Part shown: one piece after another, positions 45,005 to 55,000 of the stretch | Position numbering within the stretch: the first letter of the stretch is position 1 | Layout: each line of letters opens with the position of its first letter | From: Hyphococcus sp. | Lineage (GTDB): Bacteria > Pseudomonadota > Alphaproteobacteria > Caulobacterales > Parvularculaceae | Length of the DNA stretch: 64,000 nt | Reading direction: 5' to 3' | Assembly (NCBI GenBank): GCA_028289605.1 | Contig: JANQON010000009.1 | Coordinates: 372,001-436,000 of the forward strand | Translations under genes and position numbers: made by a program | Notes under the pieces: model-generated | The model's input: only the letters and a program-made list of their open reading frames with translations | Told to the model about the DNA's origin: nothing | Databases searched by the model: none

Positions 45005-46299
45005 GGGCGTTTTTCCCGATCATTGATTGTCGACGCAAGAAAGCCAGGCGACGCGGCGACGGCGAAGAAAGCACACAGCAAGACATGAACTAACTCATGC
45101 TGTCGAAAAAAAGAGTTGTTCACCGCCGCGCTGACCACGACGATCACCAGAAAAAAGAGGGGGAAGACGCTCACGGGCGAATGAGATACGCGATAGCAGC
45201 GAAACGCCCGGCGCACGTAGACAAGAAGAACGCCGACAAGCGCCGCTAGCCCGGGCAAACCGAGATCGTTCCAGACCTCAATCCCGACATTGTGAAATCC
45301 GTTCACGGATTCAATCAGCACATGACGAATATGCAGGACTTCATTTCCCTGGGCATTGGCCCAGAACGCCTGGTAGCCGCCGCCAATGAGCGGGTGCTTC
45401 GCGATTTCGCCGAGACCGATCTCCCAGAGCCATGTGCGCCCTGTCAGCGTGGCGTCTTTCCCGAAACTCTCAAGCACGACGCTGACCGGATCGACATCGC
45501 TGACAAGGGCGCCGACGAGGCACGCCGCAAAGATAGCGCTAAGGGCGCTTCCCGCAGCAAACGCCTCTTTCAACCCGCGTCGGAACGCAAACAAGGTCAT
45601 GATAATGGCCGGCGTCGCCAGCGCCAGGATCTGCGATGTCGCTGATTGGCTAAGGACAAGCACATATCCGGAAATTGTCGCCGCTCCGATCAGCGCCGCG
45701 CGAGCGCCCGGCGCTGAAAGCGCCAACACAATCGCGGCCGCGAACAGAATATTCATACGCAGCCCAAGCGTGTTTTTGTGAGCGAACGCGCCGCGAAACC
45801 CGCCGGACTCGTTGTACGCTGCAGGATCGCCTGCAAATAACATCATCAAGGAAACCACCGCCGTCAGCGTCAATACGACGGTCAAGGCCGTGAGGATGGC
45901 GCGTAAAGAAAACCGCGACCCGATAAAGACGGCGATCACGGTCGTCATTAGCAATTGCATGCCGCCGCGCAGACTGACCGCCGGCGCAAGCGACCAGGCG
46001 ACAGAGGCGATGGCGATCGCGGGCCAAACGAACACCGGCCAATTGCGTGAAACGGCCCCCGCCAGCGCCGGGAGTTCCAGGCTCAAACGCGCCGCCGCCC
46101 AGGCGTAAATCGCATACCAGAGATACGTGTTGATCGCGCCAAATCGATACACCGCGCCGCATGCGGTGAAAATGACAAAATAAAGCAGAACCGTATCTGC
46201 TCCATGGATTGTCCGGGACAGCAGCGGCGTCGCCGCGCTCAGGTTTTTTTGTCCGCCGAAATGAGTCTGTTCAGGCGCCGCGCCTGCGATCGCGATCAT
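45001..46299 (-). CDS. O-antigen ligase/polymerase-type membrane protein, ExoQ-like
   Basis: About 432 residues from the ATG at 46299, whose ATGA overlaps the stop of the GH16 gene; the frame could extend to 46356. About 11 membrane segments. The large periplasmic loop carries GRTWLWEIGLGEIAKHPLIGGGYQAFW (core TGRTWLWEIGLGEIAKHPL), the ligase/polymerase (Wzy/ExoQ) signature. FHNVGIEVWNDLGLPGLAAL holds the conserved histidine. It polymerises repeat units at the periplasmic face. Confidence 0.85.
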   Translation of the reverse strand: MIAIAGAAPEQTHFGGQKNLSAATPLLSRTIHGADTVLLYFVIFTACGAVYRFGAINTYLWYAIYAWAAARLSLELPALAGAVSRNWPVFVWPAIAIASVAWSLAPAVSLRGGMQLLMTTVIAVFIGSRFSLRAILTALTVVLTLTAVVSLMMLFAGDPAAYNESGGFRGAFAHKNTLGLRMNILFAAAIVLALSAPGARAALIGAATISGYVLVLSQSATSQILALATPAIIMTLFAFRRGLKEAFAAGSALSAIFAACLVGALVSDVDPVSVVLESFGKDATLTGRTWLWEIGLGEIAKHPLIGGGYQAFWANAQGNEVLHIRHVLIESVNGFHNVGIEVWNDLGLPGLAALVGVLLVYVRRAFRCYRVSHSPVSVFPLFFLVIVVVSAAVNNSFFRQHELVHVLLCAFFAVAASPGFLASTINDREKRP

Positions 46300-47087
46300 G
46301 GCGCGGCGTCCGCACAGGTCGGATCGGCGCCCCCTTCCGGCTGGAAGGAGATGCAACGCACGATCGCGGTCGCCGGGAGCGCCTGATCATCCAAACGCCC
46401 CGCCCATTTGTTCAGATCTTTCGCCGCCCAGATGTCAGCGATAATCTTGCCCGGATGTTGCGGCGTCGCCGCCAGCGGGCCCTCAATGCGATAAATCTCA
46501 CGGTTGTCGACTTTCCAGACAATACGGCCCGGCGCCCAAATGATGGTGTAAAGGTGAAAGTCGTCCGCCGCGTCGAACCCGAGCGGCACGCCAAGACCAA
46601 GCTGCGGCGCGCCGTTCACAAAATAGTTGAGTTGCACCTCTTTCGTATTCCGTCCAAGAAACTCGAAATCGATCTCGTCATGGGGATCGCCGTAAACGGG
46701 ACCTGTGTAGGTGTAGAACGCGCTGATCACGCCGGCGCCGCGCGCGGGCTTCATGACCGCATCATACCGCCCGTAGTGATAGAGGCCGCGCGACTTATAA
46801 GAGGCGCCGGTGTTGCCGCGGCCGCGATGGTCGGCGTCGGTGAGACGCAACGCCATCCTACCGCCGGCGATATGGATGTTCTCCTTGCGGAACCCAGTGT
46901 CGTTTGTTGGTTTCCCGCCTGCCCGATCATCCGTGCGCCACCAGACATGATTGTCGTGGCGCTCAAATCGTTCGAGAATCGGCGTGTTTTCAACGAACTG
47001 GAGCCGTTGTTGCGCGGCGGCTGACAAGCCGAAACCTGCAACGAGCGTCGCCGCCCACAGCACCAGTGGAACGACGTTACTCCCCAT
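46296..47087 (-). CDS. Secreted GH16 endo-beta-glycanase, ExoK-like
   Basis: A 263-residue protein with a signal peptide (ending SAAAQQR). The GH16 catalytic motif is DEIDFEFLG with E138 (nucleophile), D140 and E142 (acid/base). KSRGLYHYGRYDAVMKPARG and FHLYTIIWAPGRIVWKVDNRE are family strands. ExoK of Sinorhizobium trims nascent succinoglycan; here the enzyme probably sets polymer length. Its start overlaps the end of the upstream glycosyltransferase gene by 11 bases and its end overlaps the polymerase start by 4. Confidence 0.9.
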   Translation of the reverse strand: MGSNVVPLVLWAATLVAGFGLSAAAQQRLQFVENTPILERFERHDNHVWWRTDDRAGGKPTNDTGFRKENIHIAGGRMALRLTDADHRGRGNTGASYKSRGLYHYGRYDAVMKPARGAGVISAFYTYTGPVYGDPHDEIDFEFLGRNTKEVQLNYFVNGAPQLGLGVPLGFDAADDFHLYTIIWAPGRIVWKVDNREIYRIEGPLAATPQHPGKIIADIWAAKDLNKWAGRLDDQALPATAIVRCISFQPEGGADPTCADAAP

Positions 47088-48000
47088 AGCTTGCTCGTTC
47101 CCTCGCTCCGAAGACAGACGACAGCACGCCGGCGTGAAAAGCGCCCCGCAACCGCCAGTAGCGTCGCTTCGAAACAGAAAACGCCTGCACCCCGCTCATC
47201 GCCGAGCAGAAGGCGATTTTCGCAACCGATGCGCCCGCGCGACGCAACCGGGACATCTGCGACGATGTCCCGCTATGGCGCCCGTAGGACTGGCCGGTGC
47301 GGTACTTTCGCTTTTGAATCCAGTCAAACGACAGCCGCGAAGCTTCGATATCTTCATAGACAAGGGCGTCTTCGGCGACAGAGAAGCGGGCGCCTGCGCG
47401 CCAAAGACGAAAGAAGAATTCGGTGTCTTCGCCGCCGGTTTTGCCTTTTTCGATCTTGAACCGTTCGTTGATGTAATCAGCGCCGCGCCAACGAAGGATC
47501 GCGTTCCCGGTATAGCCGGTCTGCACTTCGCCGCCGCGTGTTTGCGGCCACGTCGACAGATGGTCGTATTCGCGGATCCAGCCGGGCGCATTGTCGCCAT
47601 ATTGCGCTTTGACGGGCCCGAAGGCTGCGTCTGTCTGATCGCGTTCCACCGTTTCCATCAATCCGGCAAGCCAGTTCGGCGACGCGCGCTCATCGTCGTC
47701 GAGAAACACGATCCAGTCAGCGTCCGCCCGATCAAGGCAGGCGTTGCGCGCGATGGAAATATTGCGAGACGGCGCATGCAGATAAACGACGGGCGTGTTC
47801 ATCTGCCCCGCCGCGAGGTCAACCACGGAAGACGCCGACGGCGTATCATCGTTGTCAGCAACGATGATCCGAATCGAGACATCGGGCGAAATGACTTGGG
47901 CGTCGATGGACAGAAGCGTTTTGCGGACAAGCGGCCGCCGAAACGTGCAAACAAGAATATCGACTTCAATCTTCTCTGACTGGCGTGGGGTCGCGATCAT
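47077..48000 (-). CDS. Glycosyltransferase family 2, ExoM-like
   Basis: A 307-residue GT-A enzyme. The N-terminus VDILVCTFRRPLVRKTLLSI with RIIVADNDDTPSAS, the D-x-D-like FLDDDERASPNWL, GYTGNAILRW and KTGGEDTEFFFRLWRAG (the E-D base motif) match the ExoM group. That group adds a glucose in the middle of the succinoglycan unit. It is the first gene of the minus-strand operon GT2, GH16, polymerase, sulfotransferase, and is divergent from the co-polymerase gene. Confidence 0.87.
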   Translation of the reverse strand: MIATPRQSEKIEVDILVCTFRRPLVRKTLLSIDAQVISPDVSIRIIVADNDDTPSASSVVDLAAGQMNTPVVYLHAPSRNISIARNACLDRADADWIVFLDDDERASPNWLAGLMETVERDQTDAAFGPVKAQYGDNAPGWIREYDHLSTWPQTRGGEVQTGYTGNAILRWRGADYINERFKIEKGKTGGEDTEFFFRLWRAGARFSVAEDALVYEDIEASRLSFDWIQKRKYRTGQSYGRHSGTSSQMSRLRRAGASVAKIAFCSAMSGVQAFSVSKRRYWRLRGAFHAGVLSSVFGARERASYGE

Positions 48001-48112
48001 AGCTGCAAAAGATTTTCTGCGTCGGCGTCATCGGCGTTGGCGTCAGTTCGACATAGGCGCTTCTCACACGCGATGTTCTTATTTTCTATTCAGATATTAG
48101 CTTCAATCTTCA

Positions 48113-48128
48113 ATTACGCTTGCGTAAT
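48113..48128. promoter_or_regulatory. Inverted repeat upstream of the ExoP-like gene (candidate operator)
   Basis: ATTACGCTTGCGTAAT (perfect 7-bp arms TTACGC plus flanking A/T, TT spacer) lies in an AT-rich stretch between divergent genes. An AT-rich promoter-like run follows at 48128-48155. A partial copy of the half-site (CGTAAGCGTGA) occurs at 40897-40907 upstream of the methyltransferase gene. Candidate regulator-binding site for the polysaccharide locus. Confidence 0.4.
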
Positions 48129-48198
48129 AATGCGTATAGAAAGTATATTATTGGCGATGGAAAGTGTAAGCCCTGCACAAGCACTTTTGCGGACGAAT

Positions 48199-50442
48199 AT
48201 GAGCGACCTGACACACTGGCAAAGCGCCGACCCAGACCTCGCGGCGGCGCAGATGCATGAGTGGCGTTCGCGGTCCTCTTTCAGCGAGCCGGACATCGCT
48301 GCAATTTTGCATTCGCTTGTATCAAATTTTCACATAATTGCCGGCGTTACTTTGCTTGGGGCCTTCATTTCCTACGCAACGATAAAGTCAATGACGCCGC
48401 AATTCACCGCCAGCACAATGGTGATGCTTGATTCCCGCAGCACCATTCTCGACGACACGACGAACGTTTTCGCCACGCTGCCGATTGCGGACGCCTATAT
48501 CGAGAGCGAAATCGAGCTCATTCGCTCCGACGCCATCGTCCAACGGGTGATTGATGGTCTGGACTTGGCGAGAGATCCTGAATTCGCAGCGAACGACATT
48601 CCCCCGGGGATCCTCATTCTGGCGAGCGAACACACTGCTGACGAGGCGGATCGATTGCTTGCAGGCGTGAAAACCCTGCAAGTCTCCAACGCGTTGCGCA
48701 AACGTCTGACCGTGAAACGGCGCGGCCTGTCGCAGGGCATTGTGATCAGCTTTCGATCGCGCAGTCAGGTGAAGGCGCGCGACATCGCCAACGCGTTCGC
48801 GGACGCCTATATCAGCGATCAATTGCAGAATAAGCTTCAGTCGTCTCAGCGCGCGATTGAATGGCTCCGCGCCGAACTGGATGTCATGGCGGAAGAAACG
48901 CAAAACAGCGAGCGCGCTGTAGAGACCTACCGCGAACAAAACACGCTTGTCGGCGAAGGCGAGCAGGGCCTCAACTCGCAGAAGCTGCGCCTTCTCACTG
49001 CAGATCTTGCAAAGGCGACCGTCGCTCAATCGCAGCTTCGCGTTTCACTCGACCGGCTGGACAGCCTGAAAAACGACCGGGCGACGTTGCTGTTGACGCC
49101 GGAGATCGCTGAAAAGCCGTCCATTCGCGTGCTGCGCCTGGACCTGGCGGAAGCGGAACGCACCGTCTCCGAATTCGAGAGCCGATATAATGTCAACACC
49201 ATAAACCGTATCCCCCCCTACCAAGAAGCGCTCGCCCGCAAGCGGTCCATCGAGTCACAACTTAGCGAGGAGGCCTTCGCTGCAGTTCAGGAACTTGAAG
49301 CACAGTATGACGCAGCGACGAGCCTGGTTTTGTCGCTCAAAAACGAACTCGACACGCTGCGCGCCGAGAACGCCGCCTTGAACACTGCAAGCGTCGGCCT
49401 GAATGAACTTGAACGAGAAGCCGACGCCAAACGACGCCGCTATGAAGCGTTGCTTTCCAAATTCAACGAAGCCGACAATACCGCGGCGGTTCAGTTGCCG
49501 CATGCCCGCATTGTGTCTCCCGCCGAGCTGCCGCTGGCGCCGTCCGCGCCGCGAAAAAGAGCAGCGTTCGCGGCCGCTGTTTTTTTCTCATTTGCCCTCG
49601 GCGTGTTCGCTGCGCTTTTGCGCGAACAACTGAGACGCGGGATTCGCACGGCCGACGAAGTTCAGGCGGCGACCAGCATTCGGGCCGTCGGCGCCACGCC
49701 GAAGCTCAAATCTGCGCGCGGACGGGACATCGCTTCCGCGATGAATGCAATTGTCCGCAAACCCTATGGCGCGTTTGCGACGTCTGTCCGTTCCTTGCGC
49801 GAAGAACTCGCCCTGGAGAGTCGTTTCGGCGCCTGCAAGATCATCGCTGTAACGGCGCCGGACGAAAACGGCGGCAAAGAATCGGTTGCATCGGGACTTG
49901 CGCGTTCTATGGCGCTGGCGAATATCGCAACCTTGCTGATCGACGCAGACCTTCAACAACCGAAAATTTTGCCGCAACTCTATGGCGACCCTGAACGCCC
50001 CGATCTTGCTGACGCATTCGCCGCCGACACGGGGTGGCGCGACGTTGTGGTTCGCTCAAAGAAACCGCCTCTAGACATCCTCGGCGCGCGGCGACCGATC
50101 TGGGACGAGCGTATCTACGAATTGTTCGAACAACGGTTCGAACAGATGCTCAACGAATGGCGCAATGACTACCAGGCCGTTGTCATCAATGCGCCTGCCG
50201 CACTGACATCGCCAAAAGCGCGCGCGATCGCGCGCTACTGCGATGATGTATTGTTATGCGTTCGGTGGAACGCTACGCCGCGACGCGAAGTGCAGTCTTC
50301 CATCGAGCTTTTGGCGTCTGTCACCGGTGAAGCGCCGAAACCTGTGTTGATCGACATTGCCCCAAACGCTCTCCGTCGAATGGAACGCGGCGCGCTTGGA
50401 TCTTTGGCAGGATTTGGACAGGCGCGGCCTATCGCCGGATGA
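48199..50442 (+). CDS. Polysaccharide co-polymerase, ExoP-like, with degenerate BY-kinase domain
   Basis: About 747 residues from the ATG at 48199, with GGAC upstream; ATGs at 48130 and 48157 and a TTG at 48037 are in frame. Layout: a short cytoplasmic tail; TM1 (FHIIAGVTLLGAFISYATI); a Wzz domain starting FTASTMVMLDSRST; a long periplasmic coiled coil; TM2 (AAFAAAVFFSFALGVFAALL); and a cytoplasmic P-loop domain. In that domain the Walker A reads ENGGKES (K560 followed by E561, not S/T). Walker A' is intact (LIDADLQQP). The Walker B aspartate is N664 (AVVINAPA). No C-terminal tyrosine cluster is present. It should govern chain length and export, probably without kinase activity. Confidence 0.85.
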   Translation: MSDLTHWQSADPDLAAAQMHEWRSRSSFSEPDIAAILHSLVSNFHIIAGVTLLGAFISYATIKSMTPQFTASTMVMLDSRSTILDDTTNVFATLPIADAYIESEIELIRSDAIVQRVIDGLDLARDPEFAANDIPPGILILASEHTADEADRLLAGVKTLQVSNALRKRLTVKRRGLSQGIVISFRSRSQVKARDIANAFADAYISDQLQNKLQSSQRAIEWLRAELDVMAEETQNSERAVETYREQNTLVGEGEQGLNSQKLRLLTADLAKATVAQSQLRVSLDRLDSLKNDRATLLLTPEIAEKPSIRVLRLDLAEAERTVSEFESRYNVNTINRIPPYQEALARKRSIESQLSEEAFAAVQELEAQYDAATSLVLSLKNELDTLRAENAALNTASVGLNELEREADAKRRRYEALLSKFNEADNTAAVQLPHARIVSPAELPLAPSAPRKRAAFAAAVFFSFALGVFAALLREQLRRGIRTADEVQAATSIRAVGATPKLKSARGRDIASAMNAIVRKPYGAFATSVRSLREELALESRFGACKIIAVTAPDENGGKESVASGLARSMALANIATLLIDADLQQPKILPQLYGDPERPDLADAFAADTGWRDVVVRSKKPPLDILGARRPIWDERIYELFEQRFEQMLNEWRNDYQAVVINAPAALTSPKARAIARYCDDVLLCVRWNATPRREVQSSIELLASVTGEAPKPVLIDIAPNALRRMERGALGSLAGFGQARPIAG

Positions 50443-50444
50443 CG

Positions 50445-51767
50445 TCAGCGTTTCAGGCTTAAGACCGAAGCATCGGTCCCGAGTTTCGACTTAACGATCA
50501 GAAACAACGCAAACTCCCAGAGCGCGTATGTAATCGCTGTCGCCGCCGCGGCTCCTTCTATCCCGAAGGCGCGCCCGGAAAGGGCCGTCGCTGCAATCAA
50601 CGCCGCTAACGCGGCCAGTGAAACCGCGGACGCCGACCGGCGGTGGCCAGCGATGTTCAAGAGCATTTGATTTGGCCCAAAAAGCGCTGCGCTTAACGGC
50701 ATCAGCGTAAACCAGGCGAGCGCAGACGCGCCGCGCACATAGCTCTCGCCGAATACGGAAAGCACGGGCCCGGCGAAAGAAACAATCAGTATTGTCGCCG
50801 CCAGAGTGGGAAAGAACCGAAGCAACGCGGCTTCTCTTAAGGCGTTGTCCCTGCGGAGAGTGTCTCCAGCGGCAAACGCGCGAGCGACTTTGGCGCTGAC
50901 CGCAACGTTAACGGCGAGAACGCCAAAGCGGGCGATGGCGATGAACCGGATAGCGACTGCGTACACTGCTACATCTTCAGCGCTGAGGCCAAGGGATGCG
51001 GCGAAAACGGCTGCATATTGGAGGTTTTCCTGTAACAGAATCAACGGCGATAAATAAACGCCGTTTGCGACCCAGTTTCGCCACTGACTGAAATCACGCG
51101 AAGGGTGGTTTCCAAAACCGATCTTGGCGCGCAGCATGGCAAATTGGATCATGGTCGCCGTCATGCAGGCGATCAGAAAGCACAGGCCGGCCGTCGCCGG
51201 CGTCGCGCCGGCGTAAAACAACAAAACCGTCGAAAACACGGCTAGCAGCACAACCGGTTGGACAAATGTTCGCGGCGCCGATCCGTGCAGGGGCGCCGCT
51301 ACGGCTGTTGCAATTGAACCGGTAAAGCGCAGCCACCCTATGAATGGGATCGATGCGGCGACCGCCAAGACAAGCACAAGATCGGCCGACGCCGATTCGC
51401 CCGACCACAATGACGACGCTGCGACAAAAATCGTCGCCACAACAATAGACGACGCGACGATGAGAATCCGCCCGAACGACAAGAATCCGCGGGCGACGAT
51501 CTCGCGCCCCTGTTGTTGCGCCTCGACGATGAAACGAATGCTGCCCGACTCAATGTTCAGCGTAACAAACAACGACGCGAGAAAAGCGCTTGAAATAAGC
51601 GTCATGACGGCGCCGACATCGGCCGGCGACAGCGCCCGCGCCAGCAAAAGCACGAAAAGAAACGACGCCGTCATGCCCGCCACGCGAGCAATGACCAGCA
51701 CAGCTGACGCGCCGGCGACCCCGGCGAGGACGGCTCTTGAGCGCCGAATGACAGCAGCTGCGTGCAT
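50445..51767 (-). CDS. Polysaccharide flippase (Wzx/ExoT-like, MOP superfamily)
   Basis: A 440-residue membrane protein with about 12 hydrophobic segments. The start VLVIARVAGMTASFLFVLLLARALSPADVGAVMTL is the usual first-helix pair of polysaccharide-biosynthesis flippases (A-R-x-L-x-P-x-D-x-G pattern). It moves lipid-linked repeat units across the inner membrane before polymerisation. It is convergent with the ExoP-like gene (2 bases apart) and completes the Wzx/Wzy-type set. Confidence 0.82.
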   Translation of the reverse strand: MHAAAVIRRSRAVLAGVAGASAVLVIARVAGMTASFLFVLLLARALSPADVGAVMTLISSAFLASLFVTLNIESGSIRFIVEAQQQGREIVARGFLSFGRILIVASSIVVATIFVAASSLWSGESASADLVLVLAVAASIPFIGWLRFTGSIATAVAAPLHGSAPRTFVQPVVLLAVFSTVLLFYAGATPATAGLCFLIACMTATMIQFAMLRAKIGFGNHPSRDFSQWRNWVANGVYLSPLILLQENLQYAAVFAASLGLSAEDVAVYAVAIRFIAIARFGVLAVNVAVSAKVARAFAAGDTLRRDNALREAALLRFFPTLAATILIVSFAGPVLSVFGESYVRGASALAWFTLMPLSAALFGPNQMLLNIAGHRRSASAVSLAALAALIAATALSGRAFGIEGAAAATAITYALWEFALFLIVKSKLGTDASVLSLKR

Positions 51768-52051
51768 GTCTCCGCCATTACATAGTGCTGCTAACGGGCC
51801 CTAAACAGAGACGTTAAAACACTGTTAGGCCTGTGACAAAACGAATCCGCCGTCTGCGGATGGGACGTTCCGCCGCCAAGGCTTCCGTATAAAGATGAAT
51901 GCGATTGCGCCGCGGCGATCATGTGCATGCAATTGGTGTGTTCGCGCCCGGTTTTCAGGCATTTTTCATTTTCTGTTAATTTTCTTTATCAGGGTCTGAT
52001 TAATTTATTGGCTCTAATCTTAATTGTCTGTACGCGCGGAAATTGTAAATT

Positions 52052-55000
52052 ATGGCCGATACTCAAAAGCAGAATCCAGACGGCGCCGCGCCGTCTGCGC
52101 CAGGCGCCGAAACGCTCGACAGTGAGTCCGAAGCGCTGAAAAAGGCGCGCGACCATACGGTTCCAGAGGTCGACGCCGACGATGACATGGGCGCCCTCGG
52201 CAATCTTCATTTCGGCGACCAAAAGTCCTTTGAATGGAAGGGCGCCGATCAACCAACCCACGGAAAAGCAAGCGAATTCTCACCTGCCCTTGACCCGACC
52301 GAGTCAGATGCTGCGCCCGATCAGCAGGGAGCTGAGCCGCAAAACGCAGATAACGCAAACGATGATCCGGGCATTTCTGTTAATGAATTAAACGTTGTCG
52401 AAAGCACACCAACCCATTTGCATACAGATGACCTGGACACCAATCCTTCGCAGAATGTGAGCGACAAGACCGCCAAGGAACCGACGGCCGCCGGAACCGG
52501 CGGCGTGCCAGGCATTGGCGCTCAGCCTGACGCGGATTCCGCCTCTTCCAGCGACACCGGTCGCAACGGCGGCGCTGCGGACAATCCGGACCCTGACGCC
52601 GCGCCGGACTCCGACCCTGACAACGTTTCCGATGCGCAGCAAGACACCGACGCCGACGACGCCACAGGAACGGACGCCGGACCAATTGTCGACACCGACG
52701 ACGGGTCTAACGCCGTCAGCGAAGGCGCCGCCGTAGGGGACACGGTCGGCGTCGTCGCCTATGCTGATGATTCGGACGCTGCTGACACCATCACATATGC
52801 GCTCACCGACGACGCCGGCGGGCTGTTTGCGATCGACCCCAATACCGGGGTTGTCACCGTCGCGGGCGCCTTGGACGCCGAATCGGCAACGACTCACATG
52901 ATCGAGGTCATGGCCGCCTCGTCGGACGGGTCGACGTCCGTCGCTGTCTTTACGATCATCGTTAACGATGCAAACGAATTCGACATCTCCGGTCCTGTCG
53001 ATACTGATGCAAGCTCTAATGCGGTCGCCGAGAATGCGGAAACCGGATCGGCAGTCGGCCTCACCGCGAGCGCTGCCGACAACGACGCAACAAACAACGC
53101 TGTCACCTATTCCCTTGTCGACGCAGTCGGCGAACCGGTCGCTAACGGTCCGTTTGCGATTGATCCAAGCACAGGCGTCGTCACTGTGGCCGACGCTGCG
53201 CAGATCGATTTCGAGGTCGCCGACAGCCACACCGTCTATGTCAGGGCGGTTTCAGCCGACGGATCTGCGAGTACGCAGGCGTTCACCATCACCGTCAACG
53301 ACGTCAATGACAACGGACAGGTGTTTACCTCAGAGACGGCAACCGACGCAGCGGAGAACATCGCCGATACCGATGTGGTCTACACCGCAACCGCCACCGA
53401 CGCGGATACGACCGGCGAGGCCATCACCTATTCTCTCACCGACGACGCCGGCGGGCTCTTCGAGATCGATCCCAACACCGGCGAGGTGTCGCTGACGCCG
53501 GGGCGCTCCCTCGACTTCGAAACGGACACGGCGCATTCCATCACCATCCAGTCCTCAGACGGAACCAACACGGCGACTCATACCGTCGCCATCACCGTCG
53601 ACGACGTCAATGACAACGGCCAGGTGTTTACCTCAGGCGTGACGGCGAGCGCTGCAGAGAACATCACCGACACTGATGTTGTCTACACCGCAACCACCAC
53701 TGACGCGGATGCGACCGGCGAAGCGATCACCTACGCCCTCACTGACGACGCTGACGGGCTCTTTGAGATCGACGCCGACACCGGCGAGGTGTCCCTGGCG
53801 CCAGGCCAGTCCCTCGACTTCGAAACGGACACCGCGCATTCGATCACGATCCAGTCGTCAGACGGAACCAACACCGCGACCCACACCGTCGCGATCACCG
53901 TTGATGACGTCAACGACAACGGGCAAGTGTTTACGTCAGGCGCGACGGCCACGGCCGCGGAGAATGTTGCGGACAGCGCCGTTCTTTATACGGCCGCGAC
54001 CACCGACGCCGACACCACCGGCGAGGCGATCACCTACGCATTGACCGACGATGCGGGCGGCCTCTTCGAGATCGATCCTAACACCGGCGAGGTCTCCCTC
54101 GCCCCGGGCCAGTCCCTCGACTTCGAAACGGACACGGCGCATTCCATCACCATCCAGTCCTCGGACGGAACCAATACCACGACCCACACCGTCGCCATCA
54201 CCGTGGATGACGTCAATGACCACGGCCAGGTGTTTACGTCGGCGACCACCGCTAGAGCTGCAGAAGATGTAACAGAGAGCGCGGTGGTCTACACCGCGAC
54301 GACCACTGACGCGGATGCGACCGGCGAAGCGATCACCTACGCCCTCACTGACGACGCCGACGGCCTCTTCGAGATCGATCCCAACACCGGCGAAGTGTCC
54401 CTCGCCCCGGGCCAGTCCCTCGACTTTGAAACGGACACGGCGCATTCGATCACGATCCAGTCGTCAGACGGAACCAACACGGCGACCCACACCGTCGCGA
54501 TCACCGTGGATGACGTCAATGACAACGGGCAAGTGTTTACCTCAGGCGTGACGGCTTCCGCCGCTGAGAACATCGCCGATACCGATGTGGTCTACACCGC
54601 GACCACCACTGACGCGGATACGACCGGCGAGGCGATCACCTATTCCCTCACCGACGACGCCGGCGGGCTCTTTGAGATCGATCCCAACACCGGCGAAGTG
54701 TCCCTCGCCCCGGGCCAGTCCCTCGATTTTGAAACGGACACGGCGCATTCCATCACCATCCAGTCGTCGGACGGGACCAACACCGCGACCCACACGGTCG
54801 CCATCACCGTTGATGACGTCAATGACAACGGGCAAGTGTTTACGTCGGGGACCACGGCCACAGCTGCAGAAGATGTTGCGGATACCGACGTGCTCTACAC
54901 TGCAAACGCTACTGACGCCGACACCACCGGCGAAGCCATCACCTACGCATTGACCGACGATGCGGGCGGGCTCTTCGAGATCGATTCCGACACCGGCGAA

